From the NCBI GenBank assembly GCA_025602915.1, contig JAHLJZ010000038.1:62001-126000 (forward strand): 64,000 nucleotides of DNA, written 5' to 3'. Shown piece after piece: positions 22,560 through 34,737 of this stretch. Position numbers and translations under genes: made by a program. Below the pieces are notes generated by a model, which saw nothing but the letters and a program-made list of their open reading frames with translations, made no database searches and was not told the DNA's origin. The DNA is from Paraphysoderma sedebokerense (lineage: Eukaryota > Blastocladiomycota > Physodermatomycetes > Physodermatales > Physodermataceae). Position 1 is the stretch's first letter; each line of letters starts with the position of its first letter.

Positions 22560-24151
22560 GCTGAATCGATTTGAGATGGATAAAGCGCGGTGAGATTATA
22601 CTGTAAGTTTTGATATGCGTATGTCCAGCTGGTGTTGTAGACTTGCAGATGGATTGATGATGGACAGGATGGAGAAGGAAGAAGGCGGTGAGTCCCTTTA
22701 TATGCCTCTCGGAGATGCGCGAGACATTTCCACCCTCCTTGTTGCGCAGTCGATATTTGACTCGGGACCAAAAAATAAAGTTGAATGGAGAACAAGAAGT
22801 TCAAAAACGGAGACCAGACTCGACGGGAGAATGTCCGATTGTGAAAAAGATTCCTCATCTCATTCCTCACGATCACTATACGCTATTCTGCCCGATATTC
22901 CTCCAACTACAATAAAATTCGTCATCTCGCCGAACTCCCGTCTTAATTTTAGAATACTGCCAGTTCTGACACGAGACAAGTACCCTTATTTAATTTTGAC
23001 ATTATGTACGGAGTATGTACGGTCCTGACATGAAAAGCATTCAATTTATGTCATTCAAAGAAAATTCTCTCTGAGCAAACAATCGGCGTAATAACTGACA
23101 ACGATCGACTTCTGATCAGCTGGCTGTACTGAATAGTATACACCTAGAATGTAGTGATCCTGCCAACAGTCGAAGAGAGAATAATGTGCTAATCATTTAG
23201 CGCAGTCAGATCACTGTATATTGGTTAAATGTTATCAACAGTCATGATTCTGTGAGCACGACCTTTTCAATCTTGGTCTGCAATGGCTCTTTTCAACTTT
23301 GAAAGTCGAGGATTGCCTACAAGGATTGCCTGCGCGCTGCCGCAAGTAGATGACGAATTATCAATAAACGGTCGATTAGAAATCAAATATTATCAAATAT
23401 CTTAGTGTATTTGTTTTCATTAATTGATGAGGTTACAAATTCAATGTATATAATCTGAGCAGACAGCCCTTCTTTAGTGTATTAAAAACTGAAACAGCCA
23501 CATTCCGCTTCTCCCCATGGATCTGTGTCTGCTCACCAATCAAGTCACCAAAAATGCAGACATGGAATATGCAAGCGAGAAATAAGTGAATCTATATATC
23601 GATATAATTTATGTCATGCTTCACTACTCCTCTTGCCTTCTCAATGATCGATTACACAACCCGTAACAACGTGAGATTCAGTCAAACAGTCTTATCAGAC
23701 TTGCTTCAATTTTACGCTAGCTAATACAAGTAATATGGATGCATTGCTATCATTCAACGTACATCGAAGACGCGAAAGGGTCGGAACCTTGGGCTCGGAT
23801 TTCCTTAAGCTACCCTCTTTTATTAAAATACACTGGCTCTTTGGGAAGATAATGTTAAGAACATTTGCACAGCATATTAAAATGATCACCAATTAAGGCT
23901 CTAACGAAATGACAAGTCGAGCCAATGTAATCCAGGTTGATATCGTCACAAGAGAATACGCCGAACGTAATATGCTCCAAGCGGGCGTGGCGAAAGCGGA
24001 TGGTGATGACAGCAACTTCTACAACTACCATTTCTGCTTTTGAAGAACAACTGCTCTAAAACTACTCCGCTCTAATTACATTATTACTCGTTAATTATTT
24101 ATTCTGTGGCATGAAATGAAATTGTAGAGTACTCATAATATTATTCTCACT
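22560..24151. other. Gene-poor divergent intergenic region
   Basis: 1.6 kb between the divergent starts of the Ser/Thr-rich protein (minus) and the MUN protein (plus). No convincing gene. A minus-strand TATA box (CATATAAAG, about 22696-22704) lies roughly 140 bp upstream of the secreted-protein ATG. A short direct repeat TATGTACGG occurs twice at about 23003-23022. The rest is AT-rich with no recognisable structure. Confidence 0.55.
22696..22704 (-). promoter_or_regulatory. TATA box of Ser/Thr-rich secreted protein gene
   Basis: CATATAAAG read on the minus strand, about 140 bp upstream of the ATG at 22559. TATA promoters are typical of inducible, highly expressed secreted-protein genes. Position and consensus are seen; function is inferred. 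Confidence 0.4.
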
Positions 24152-27100
24152 ATGTCAATTTCACTGTCCCCCTCCCAACAACAACCTACGGCCGTTGCAT
24201 CGATAGCTTCTCCCGACGTCTCAAAACTCGAGAATGACCGTAATTCGCTTTTGAAGTACCTTTTGAAGGAGATGAATTCTGTTGGAAAATTGAAGTTTCC
24301 GCAAGACCATTCTTCGCTAGACAGGTATGCCCACTTTATCGAACAAAAATTGTGCTATCTTGGAGACATTTAGACGTTGACTGTTCCTTTTCATAATTAG
24401 TATCGATTTACGGAAAGTGGATGTACGATATGTTTTAGACCAACTGGATCAAGCGAAAGATGTATATTTGCCGTTAAAATGGTTTAAACCGCACCCCCTT
24501 GTTAGCACTTCCGGAACCATCTCACGCGCAACAGCGAAAGAACTTGCGAAAGGGAGCAGTACATTGGCAGCTCCACCGTTACCAGCAAGAAAAGTTTCTA
24601 CGACTGCCGCGAATGTCGCACTTTCGACGGCACCAGTCCATGTAGCTGACAGTATTTCGGAAATTTCTGGACCTACAAATACAACTTCTACTGCACTTTA
24701 TTCAATATCTCAAGCTCCACCGACACTTAAGTTGAATACCTTACTCGGTGATATTGAAGTTAAGAAAAATTCGTTTGATGATCTTGATTTAAGTCTGTGT
24801 GCTGCCGAGAAAGATTATGTGTATAAAGGTTACAAGTCCGAAGTTGGAAAGCAAATACGAGAATACTACAACTCTCACAATTGGGCATGGGAGCTGGAAT
24901 TTCCATGTAGTGTAGACAACGAGAACGCTATTTCGAATGCAGATTTGGAATTGTCAATATATGAGGTCGTACTCTTGCTCCTTTTCCAGGTTCAGCAGCA
25001 GGGTGACAAAGCTACTCACGACAAGGTAATTGTGGACTACATTTCAGTCAATATTTGAAGTCCCGTAGAATGGCAATAACGATTCGTCTTCCAGTTCTAT
25101 GAAGTTGTCATTCATGATATCCGTCCGACGCTTAATATTTCCAACAAGAAGCACGCATTTTTGAAAGAAGTCATCGAAGGTGCTATGAAACAAGTCCCTG
25201 CTCAAGAAGGCGAAATGCCGGCTTCTCAAGCGATATATTTCCGATATAATTTGGTTAAGTATACACCAGCTTCTAAATTTGCTACACCGGAGGAGTATAC
25301 AGTGTGGAAAAAACGTCAGGTTTATGCGTTGTACGATACACTCCTAAGTCAATGCAGCACAGCAAGCTGCCCTAAAACGATGACATATCAAGGATCAGAG
25401 GTGAGTTGGAAAAAGAAATATAGTTTTGACTTCCATTAACAAATCCATTCTTTCAGCTTGCATTCGAGGACTACCTCCTTGAATTTCGTACCAAAACATC
25501 GTCAGCCGTTTCTAGCAGCGATGGTGTGTATCTTAAATGCACTCAGACAGTGCGAGAACCGTATTAATTGACTCTGTTATATCAGACTCTGCTGCTATTC
25601 TGGCGCCATTCGTAGATTCCCTTCGACCAATAATCGCTGATACAATAGTCACACTCAGCAGCGAAGTGCCTTCTACTCCACTTTCACCTAACCCTCCTAG
25701 CCCGTCCACGTCTACTGCTGGGATATTTAAGGGCGTCAACTTCTTTCATAAGGTCATGTACTCGCGACTCGTTCCGGTTACTTTCGATCCTGATATGCCA
25801 TGGAAACCGCAGTATTCTTCTCATACAGAAACCTTAACAAAATTGTACAGACATGTCCGTGAATTACTTTCGCTTGATTTTTGGGTTCACGACATTTGGT
25901 AAGTATTCTCGGTTTAATTTTTGTATCCTTAAACTCCGAATGCCAACTTCAACTATCTTTGCTCTACATGAAGTCTTGTCGATATCTTTCATCAGAAGTA
26001 TTTACAACTTGGAAGTTCTCACATGGTCCCGGCATTGAAAAAGGCCGCTGAAGATTTGACTTCGAGAGTTCTAAAAAAATACGGTCGGGGATTTTCGCTT
26101 TATTTCGACGGCATAACAATTGACTGACTCGTTGATATTTAGACACGGAACATCAAGCCTCTGTTATTCCATGGATTGCGAAACTTCTCGCGAATACATT
26201 CTTTATGATTCAGAATTCGGTTGAGCATTTTTACGATTGGCCGCTCGTGCGAACTCAAGATTTACCAAACTATGTTGAAACGTACTGCTACCTCCAACCA
26301 ATGTATAAGAATGAGCTGTTGGAATTGGCGCGAAGCTCTTTTCCACCAAATTTTCAAAAAGATAGGTGCGTTGGTACCGTGTGACATTTGCAGTCGCTTG
26401 CCCTTATTCACCATAATCATTTGCAGTGCCACCGAATGGGTCAACCATGTTGCCAAACTCATCCAAACGGCCAAGACAAACCAATATGAATCAACTGTCG
26501 CAGGATGTCTCCAGCCCATATCTGTTGATCGAATCCTTAATTACGTGTCGATTTTTGACGGACAGATTAAAATAGAGAGCACGGTAATTTCCAACATGTG
26601 ATATCATATCCTTTAAAGAAATCACTAACTTTTTCTTCGATTCTCTAGGTATTTCTCCCTGTTTTGAATTCTCTTGTCCCTCACACCACATTTTGGGAGT
26701 CATCGATTGTACTATCAATGCAAAAGATGAAGAAAGACCTCATTCCTTGTATAACGAAAGATGCTTTCACGGTGAACGACTCTTTCGTCACTCTGATAAA
26801 AAATATTGGTATCTGTCCTTTCATGTCACTGATTTCTGTTGTGCTTTTACTGATTTAAATCATTGTGTAGACGAAATATTGGACAAAGTGAAAGAGATGA
26901 AACGAGAAATAACGAAGAAAGATGATATATCCTACGCTGACATTGTACGTGACATTCAATGCACTTTTTCATCCCCCGGTTAAAATTGAAACATGATTTC
27001 GTTCCATAGGACTTAAATCTCTCGACAGTCGCTGAACCCATTCTGCGTTCGTGGTCGCGAGAAGTCGATAAAACAATGGCCGAATACACAAAACGCGCTT

Positions 27101-28450
27101 TCAACTTGGATTCCTTTGAACCCATGGACGAACGCAACAAATATTCCCAATCCGTAGTCGAATTGTTCACGCTATGTCATGCCAACCTCAAAGCCTTACT
27201 GTCTTTTCCGTTATCCTCTGCAATTGAAATTTATGTCGTTCCGGTAGTAGAGTCCTTGGTGACTTCCGTCGTTCGATACGTTGATTTGTGTGGAAACGTT
27301 CCGACATTGAAGGTATATACCATCTTCTTACGCAGATAGATTGTATTCAAATTAACCATGAGCATGTCCAACAAGACCGACATCTTCGGAACCCATGATG
27401 ACCCAGAGCCTATGAAGCTTAAGTCGGGACGGGCTGGTTCCCTTGCTAGCATATCCGGAAGCGGGACGATTAACGATCCGGCTGAAAACACGAAAATATA
27501 TGTCAAGATCAACAATTTACATTTTGCTAAAGGCCAACTAAGAGAGCTTGTGTCTACGTTAAAGAAACGATGTGAGGAGTTGAATATTTGCTGTGTGAAG
27601 GTAACTTAGACGCCGTATCTTCTACCAGCGACGCTCATGTTAACCATTATCATTTCATGACTTATCAGGACGGCTTTAATTGGAATCATCTTTTCGATCG
27701 CGGTTTCCGACAAATTCGACAGAAAACTAACATCTTATTGCAATACATCGCGTCGAAGCTGTTGTATAACGATTTCCGATCAATTTTTGCTGAATCACTT
27801 TATTCTCATGCGTCAACCGGGTGTTCTCTTCGCGATATCCTCCCTAAAATTGATAAAAGATCAGAGTTTAGGCAATGTGTACACCAAGATTTCTTTGATG
27901 ATTTGCTTCTCTATTGGATGCAGTGTGTCTTGGAGGGTGTGGAAAAAGCTATCTTCGAGATTGGGAGCAAACGTGTTTTCCGTCCTGAAGATGCGACTGC
28001 ACTCGAAGAAGATATGCGGGTAAGTTGTTTAATGAAATGAATTACTTTGGACAAACTGACTTAATTTTTTTTCACAGGAACTTGCCAAAATATTTGTCAG
28101 TAAAGGCAGCGACAAGCCAGGTCTCCCTGGGGATGGTAATGTGAACTTCTATTTTATTTTGCCCAATATCGTGAAGCCTAACAGCACTGTTCTTCATGGT
28201 AGTTGTGTCGGCATCTCTCAAGCCACTGAAGAGTTTAATCAGTACCGTAATGCCGTTAGCAACAGAGGTTTTAGTGGAAGCTTATGAGCAAACCTTCCAA
28301 TCGACTGATCCGAGCATCGCCTCCTTGTCAAATCCTTTCTGTCCGTATCATTTGAAACGAGTGATCTGTCATCGAAATGATAATGCAGCCAAGGCTTTTG
28401 TCAAGAAGTATAAGATTAAAGGTGTAAAGGTCAAGGAGGAAAAAAGTTAA
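24152..28450 (+). CDS. Munc13-like MUN/DUF810 (PATROL1-type) protein
   Basis: Large helical vesicle-tethering/priming-type protein. Fifteen exons: 24152-24324, 24401-25025, 25095-25400, 25457-25523, 25586-25898, 26016-26083, 26143-26365, 26427-26583, 26649-26808, 26871-26944, 27010-27312, 27376-27600, 27669-28019, 28078-28135, 28266-28450; 1095 codons plus stop. Diagnostic blocks of the DUF810/PATROL1 family are present: KIYVKINNLHF, the MHD2-like stretch VLEGVEKAIFEIGSKRVF plus ALEEDMRELAKIF and KPGLPGD, and the C-terminal signature VICHRNDNAAKAFVKKYKI, which closely matches the plant PATROL1 C-terminus. No C2 domain is seen. PATROL1 controls membrane delivery of a proton pump in plants; the fungal role is unknown. 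Exon 6 (short, after a 117 nt intron) and exon 12's acceptor are the least certain. Confidence 0.87.
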
Positions 28451-28607
28451 TTAGAAAGATAGTGAATATTAGGCTGTATTCAATAGCACCGACGTCATGT
28501 ACCATATCTGCCTGGAATCTTAATGAAATTCAGTTTACCCATATTATATTTGACAAATAGCTTTGAACTATATCTGATTTCACAGACTATATGTACAGTT
28601 GATCCTA

Positions 28608-29243
28608 TCATGCTTCGCTACTTGGCTGTGTTTCTGCAGTAACTTTATCATCCATGACCACATAGTCCCAACTTTTAACGATATCGAATGAATCCAATAA
28701 TTCAGACATTAACAGTTCACTACCCCCAAAGGCACTTAACAAATTTACTTGTACATTTAAGCTTAAGAATAGATCGCTAAGCAACTGTTCGACGACTTCG
28801 CCCTCTTTCACAAACTGATGCAACTCCTGAGATAAAATACTTCGGCTCATTTGATATAACGGATACACATGCATGGGAGTTAGAATTTCCTGTTCCATTA
28901 AGAAGGTATAAACGGATTTGACGAGATTTGAAACCAATGATTCGACGACTGTTCTGGATGGATTTGATTTCGATTTTGTTGTCGATAACGAGAATTTAGA
29001 TTCGATAGCTTGAAAAACTGGGAGGTGATATGTGCTATAATATGCTAAGATTTTTGAAACGTTGAAGATATTTTCTGTTGACGTAAAATTCCGGCCCAGA
29101 GGAAAGGATTCGGCATTCAAATCTTTTAACTTTGACGAAAGGTCGTTGAGAAGTGAATCCATGGGATTTGCAGTTTTATCTACAACATCAGATAAAAGAG
29201 AGGGCTGCTCGGATTGGGGAGGGCAAGCAGTGTCGATAGTCAT
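28608..29243 (-). CDS. Hypothetical intronless protein, 211 aa
   Basis: Single open frame from ATG 29243 to stop 28608, unusual in a neighbourhood where almost every gene has introns. The first 50 residues are polar and probably disordered (CPPQSEQPSLLSD...). The remainder is amphipathic helical (VSKILAYYSTYHLPVFQAIE; VVEQLLSDLFLSLNVQVNLL) with no Cys clusters, membrane span or recognisable catalytic motif. It converges on the MUN gene, 157 bp apart. I do not recognise a family. Coding status is supported by length and coherent amino-acid composition only. Confidence 0.65.
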   Translation of the reverse strand: MTIDTACPPQSEQPSLLSDVVDKTANPMDSLLNDLSSKLKDLNAESFPLGRNFTSTENIFNVSKILAYYSTYHLPVFQAIESKFSLSTTKSKSNPSRTVVESLVSNLVKSVYTFLMEQEILTPMHVYPLYQMSRSILSQELHQFVKEGEVVEQLLSDLFLSLNVQVNLLSAFGGSELLMSELLDSFDIVKSWDYVVMDDKVTAETQPSSEA

Positions 29244-29647
29244 TCTACAAAGGGATTATTTGTTTGAGTGAGTGAAGGAAGAGTAGTTAAGAATTCGAGT
29301 TTATTGGGCTTGACATGAAGGGAAGGGCTGTGCGTTCGCGGCCACGGCCCCCGATTAATGTAGAGACGGGTCGGTGTCGCAGCCCAAGGGACCAAGAGAC
29401 AGTCTGCCAATAATGGCAGTTGATTATTTAACTGTACTCTCCAATTGAAGCTATATCATTTGCAATAGTAAGGGATTCTTTCTCTGCTCATGAATGACCT
29501 GTAGCATCTGTGGTCTGTTCCGCATTAAGCGAATCCAACGAGAAAAACCTTTGTGATCTTTTTAATATATTCGTCCAATCTCTTTCAGCCTTGTTTTCAA
29601 GTTGTACGTCAAAAACATACTATATTAATTTATATGGTATACGTAGT
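29244..29647. other. Spacer upstream of the 211 aa gene, downstream of PIP5K A
   Basis: 0.4 kb between two minus-strand genes. It includes a short GC-rich patch around 29330-29360 in otherwise AT-rich DNA, probably part of the 211 aa gene's promoter. No gene recognised. Confidence 0.5.
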
Positions 29648-31393
29648 TTAATGGGCAGTGATGCTCTCGATAAAATTATACAATCGCGGTCCATACACAG
29701 CCGGCTTCTGGTTCGAAATTCCAACTTTATCCGCTCCTTTCATTAGCTTCCAATATCTATCAAGTCTTCGAAATATATGATATTCTCCGAAAATGTCAAT
29801 GATCCCAAAATAGTAGATATAATCCTGAGGTCGATTTTCACTATCTGTAGCTTGGAATCCACCATTGTCCCTGTGGAAGATGGATACTCGCCGTCTGATA
29901 GCGAGAAAATCAGTGAACTATATGGGCCTCATTAAAAAAGGAACGACTTACTCTGGCAGTTCGCGATGGCTTCGTCCAGCAGCATCACCTAGGGATTTGG
30001 GTTGCAATTCTCGAGAAGCTTTGTTCACCAAATTGGCCAATCGATTTGATGGATCGACTTCGGGGTCCTTCAATTCAAATAATAAGTCATAACAGAAAAA
30101 TTATACTGTACACGGCAATAATGCTCACCTCAAGTACTTCGTTGACGGCTGATCGGAACTTCTCTTTACGACCTCGCTTCAGGTCATGCATGCCGACGAC
30201 AAAGGAATAATCCATAATACTCACACTAGTGAGAAAATCTATGTCAATCTTCAACTGCTTCAACAATTCTCCGCGCTTTTCAGGTCCCAATAATAGTTTC
30301 TTATTTCGTTCAAGAAAATTCAAATCCTGTAGCACCGGAACTTTACTCTTCGCTGCTTTTTCAGGCGGGACATATCGCTTTACTGTTGACCCTTTTAAAT
30401 CAAAAATCTCGTGCACATTTACGTTTGGTGAAAAGATGTTCGACATAACAACAAATGGCACTACTTTATCCCCAGGTAATTTCACTTTGAATAAACCGAA
30501 TACACGTGCGATAAGGGTATTAGGATTCGTCGTAACATGCTCGTGATACTGCGGTAAAATACTTTTAAAAAAGTCATATTCTATGGTTCTGATAGTTTTG
30601 AAGACGAATCGGTAATCTTGGCTGAAGTACAAGAGACTTCCGGATTTTCCTGGTGAACTGATTTCATTCAGAAGAAGTTGGTCCGTGAGGGAGTTCTGAA
30701 TTTACAAACATTTGTCAACATTAGGAATTCACTATTAAATTCGATTTCTAATGGTATATTATGTGATACGCACCAAAAAATTATCAGTTGTCACTCCGAA
30801 TTTGCGTCTCATATCCCGAAATACCAAGGGCGCGACATCTTTTATCTTGAAGTCATACCAAGCTTTTGGCGGCACTACATTGCCCTCCCTTGTAAATTTG
30901 TCGTCAGATAGCCCGTCAAAGTAAGTGCAAGCAAAAAGTCATTATCTACCTATCAGCTTTTATTTTATCCACGGTTTCGAAGTCTGCTTTTGTCAACTGT
31001 CTTTCGGGTTCTTTTGACCATTTCAAAGTCTATTGGTACCGTTAAGAAGAATTCGAATCAAAGTGTCAGTTGCTTTGCCAATATAATTAACAAAATCAGA
31101 TTTTGATGTACCGAAGCTTTGATTCCAGTCAGCAGATTTATCATTAATTCGGCATCAGGTGAATTTTCGTTCACAATCTTTGCTTTTGTACTTTTGTGAG
31201 GGTCATTGGGTTTGCTCCACGGCAACGAAAATATCAGGGAATTGCTAGCGGTATCTTGAGGATTAAAGCAAGTGCTGAATGCGTTAACACATATCGAGTC
31301 AAAGAAAGATTTGCGGGTTGTCGTGGGATCGGCAGCGCCGCATATTGACTGTGTCAAAATTAGCGCTAAGAGGGATAAGTGCAGCAAATACAT
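29648..31393 (-). CDS. Phosphatidylinositol-4-phosphate 5-kinase, paralogue A
   Basis: Lipid kinase making PI(4,5)P2 at the plasma membrane. Exons in transcript order: 31112-31393, 30950-31029, 30774-30888, 30129-30695, 29952-30067, 29648-29894; 468 codons plus stop. Kinase motifs: SSPGKSGSLLYF (phosphate-binding loop), RFVFKTI (ATP Lys), FDLKGSTVKRYV, IMDYSFVVGMHDLKRG, FHRDNGGFQAT and YYFGIIDIF (metal Asp), followed by an activation loop with RRLDRYWK. An acidic residue where type II kinases have Ala points to type I (5-kinase) specificity. The assumed N-terminus (MYLLHLSLLALILTQS...) is hydrophobic and odd for this cytosolic family, so the true start may be an unseen upstream exon or an internal codon. 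It is the downstream member of a tandem pair with identical lengths for exons 2 and 4. Confidence 0.88.
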
Positions 31394-32249
31394 TTTTCAA
31401 TGGCTCTGTAAATGTTGACAGTTTTCCAGTATTCAAGATTCCTGGAATTCAGAGTCCTTTTGAAGGCGATTATAAGCACATCCATTCCTGCACATTGCGC
31501 AATGCTCGTGAAACGCTCGATGCCAATTAATAAAGTGAAACAAGGAGCGAAACGCGAGAACAAACGGTTAAGTGTATGAACTGATTCCCCAATAATACTG
31601 CCCCGGCTTTTTAACCTAACATAGTTACAGAGTTCTACCAACGGACCCATGCAAAAAAAACTAACAACAGAACGGTTGTGTTGCAGGTGACAGCTCAATT
31701 TAATGTTTATGTCAGAAATCATGAGGGCCCCGGGTGTTTGTCGAGCTGAGATATAAATGAAAACGAAAATTATCCGTGTGGGGGCGGGTTTTCTTCCCCA
31801 CGCGGATCAATATACCTCGCATTTGAGTTCCGAATATCTAGTGCTTTAGTATTCTGTTGGGTATCATTTCTAAGAGAACCGGCAATCTGACAATTCCTGT
31901 TGACCTTATTTCCACGGGGTCTCGTGAAACACTTTGCAGTACGTAGTTCTGGGCCCTGCGGCGGTGGATTATAAAGTAAAGCGTAATGATAATAGCAAAC
32001 AGACGGATCGAGAATATGTTGTTGAGTTTATGCAATGAATTTTCTTATTCAACAAACCAATATGATCTGTCTGAGGGTTTAGACTTGCATAAAAAATTCA
32101 TGTCAAGTCAAATACGGTTCATTACAAAAAATATATAACAATACAATCGAGAGATTCCAATATTAATTCACCTTCATACATTCAAATAACATTAAGTACA
32201 ATCACTATTCACAATAATATAGATACATAAAGTTCACACGGAGATGAGC
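31394..32249. other. Spacer between tandem PIP5K genes
   Basis: 0.86 kb of mostly AT-rich DNA between paralogue B's stop and paralogue A's assumed start, both minus strand. It must carry A's promoter and possibly a missed 5' exon of A. No other coding signal seen. Confidence 0.5.
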
Positions 32250-33919
32250 TCATTTACAAACACTAACCTGATCAATGAAGTTGAGCATTCTCTGTGAATA
32301 CAACTGAGGAGGATAGTTGGATATTCCAGCCTATGGTAGGTAGATTAGACAATATAATTCAACCAGAGAGAGTAGATGACATTATAGATTACATACCGCA
32401 TTGCCACAATTTCGTACTACTTTACACATTCGTTCAATTTTTCGTAACCAGGTGTACTCTGTAAAGAGATCGACAATGCCAAAGAAGTACAACTCATTCA
32501 TCGGCTCGTCGGCATCATCGGTTGCTTGAAACCCACCATCGGTTGAATGAAATATGGAACCTTGTCGCCTACAATATTTGAGAATAGTGAGCAACCTGTA
32601 CGAATGGTAATGAAGAAATCGGGGAGAAGCTCACTCCGGCAAATGATCCCCAGACAACTGCTTGTTTGCCTCTCCGAGAGATTTCGGTTTAAAATTGGTC
32701 ATAACTCGATTTACAGCACTAGCAAACTTTTTCTTTGCGTCTTGCTCTGCTTGCTTTCGCTATAGTAGAATGATTAATTATCGGTTTGTTCTTTTGACGA
32801 GGCAGGAGACTTACTTCGATAACAGATAGCATAGTTTCTCGAATCTTGTCAACGTTAGATCGCTTCATATCATGAATACCGACAAGGAAAGAATAATCCA
32901 TCAACTTCATTCTTGCTAAAAATTCTACATCCGCTTCCAATTGCTTCAACAAAACATTCCTCTGTTCGGGCCCGACCAATAGATGCTTGCCACGTTCAGT
33001 GAAATTTAGATCCTTCAAGACAGGGACTTTACTCTTCGCCGCTCTTTCGGGAGTGACATATCTTCTGACAGTTGAGCCTTTGAGGTCGTATATTTCATGA
33101 ATATCTTTGTTTGGGGGGAAAATATTCGTCATAACGACAAACGGCATGGGTTTCTTGCCTAAAATCTGGACTTGGTATAACCCAAAAAACCGAGTAATCA
33201 AGGTGTTTGGATTGTCAAGCATGTGCCGAAAATAGTTAGATAGTATTTTGCGCATTAATTTGTATTCAGATTTGTTGATCGTTTTGAATACGAAGCGATA
33301 GTCATGCGAGAAATAGAGGAAACTACCCGACTTTCCGGGCGAACTGAGTTCAGACAGAATGTACTGGTCGCTTATAGAAGACTATTGTCATGTTTAAGAC
33401 GATAAAAAAGTTAATTGTTGTAAATAAAAGAGGGATAAAGATAATGACTATACCAAAAAGTTTTCATTCGAAACCCCGCATTGTTGGCGCAACTCTCTAA
33501 AAGCCAGCGGAGCAATATCGTACAATTTAAACTCATCACCGTTCCTTCGAATTTTAAGAATCGATAAAATCAATATTAAAATTATTGAATTCATTCGTTG
33601 GTCTATATAGTAACTTACTCATTTGACTGCACTTCATTAATAAACTGAAAATCCTCATCGGTCAGATCCCTATCCAACTCATCCGAACATTGTATTGTCT
33701 AAAAGTCATAAAGAGTGAGTTGACAAGTGTAATTCATCCTTTCAAACTACGCAGCTGGCTTACCGAAAGCTTGATCCCCAACAACATGTTATACATCAAG
33801 GCATATTTCTTCGAGTTCTTGTCAATTTTCTGGGTTTTCGTTGTCTTATTCGGATCATCACCGTCGGATGAAGGCTTCTTTCTCAAAAAGGGGCGTGTAA
33901 GGTGTGGCCTGCGGGACAT
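32250..33919 (-). CDS. Phosphatidylinositol-4-phosphate 5-kinase, paralogue B
   Basis: Second PIP5K, immediately upstream of A in the same orientation. Exons: 33764-33919, 33619-33698, 33454-33544, 32815-33381, 32635-32759, 32397-32568, 32250-32330; 423 codons plus stop. It has the same motifs as A: SSPGKSGSFLYF, YRFVFKTI, YDLKGSTVRRYV, LMDYSFLVGIHDMKR, STDGGFQAT and YFFGIVDLF, then RKIERMCK in the activation loop with the type I-style Glu. It starts at MSRRPHLTRP (33919) rather than the longer frame from 34063, because the homologous part begins there. Exons 2 (80 nt) and 4 (567 nt) have the same length as in A, with introns at equivalent phases. It has one extra 3' intron relative to A, which puts the final residues on a separate exon (32250-32330). 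Confidence 0.92.
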
Positions 33920-34737
33920 GATATTAATCGGCAAAGCGATGATGAATTTTGATGGGAGTAGAGCAGGGAAGCATACGGTTCCGAAGATACACTCAATCTG
34001 GCCAAATGAATTCCAGGACAATGGATATGGCGCAATGGTGGGTTGTGATTGGTGGCCGGACAAATTCCGGGATTAATAAGTATAAAAATAGCGGTCTTTT
34101 AATCTGATAAACGAAGATTGTTCAATACATTTTCAGCAAACTTGAGACAGAAAAAATATACTTAATTGTTGGGAATATGGATGTGTAATGCGGGCAATCC
34201 GCTCAGTTAATTCGAATGATAAAGTTCTTGAATACCTGCCTCAATAATTTGTTTCGTGTGAAATCCAATGTTGTAGTCTCATAATGAGCCAATACCAATG
34301 CTGAATAGCTTATGAGGTAACATCTGTTCAGAATCGAATTTATGATATCCTTCGCAATTCTACATGGTAATAATGCGAGGCATTTTAGGAACAGTTTTAT
34401 CTTATCTGAATCTGAAAGTAAAATTATCGTGCAGTGCAATTATATAAGATTTCTACATTAATCTGAGGATTGATAAGAAAATAAATCAATTTATGCCACA
34501 GTTTAAATATATTTGGAAGAGAAAGAAATCATAGTAACAAAAACTCGAACAACGACTCAAACATGTTTAAGATATAAATATTTACCGCCCATTGCCATAA
34601 TTTCGATTGTTCCAGGATAACTATCACCGAGGTATACAATAAACAACACATCATTCGGTTTTCATCTATAGGTGGACGGTACAAAGAAAACGAAACTATT
34701 ACATCTCATACTTTATCTAAAGCGCACTCAGGATTAA
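33920..34737. other. Spacer between PIP5K B and septin
   Basis: 0.8 kb with no credible intact gene. A roughly 25 nt patch near 34588-34612 resembles the end of PIP5K B exon 6, including its splice donor, and might be a decayed fragment (see findings). The rest is AT-rich promoter (PIP5K B) and 3' flank (septin). Confidence 0.45.

Noticed and set aside
21925-22593. 222-codon plus-strand frame rich in Val/Ala/Glu
   Set aside because: It is the antisense of the Ser/Thr/Ala-repetitive coding stretch; such repeats suppress stops on the opposite strand. The minus-strand frame has a signal peptide and the other has no coherent start.
24966-24989. 24-nt GT...AG segment in exon 2 of the MUN gene
   Set aside because: Too short for a spliceosomal intron here; the frame is open through it.
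27313-27339. 27-nt candidate intron at the exon 11/12 boundary of the MUN gene
   Set aside because: Implausibly short. The acceptor at 27374-27375 gives a normal 63 nt intron with a TTAAC branch point and keeps frame.
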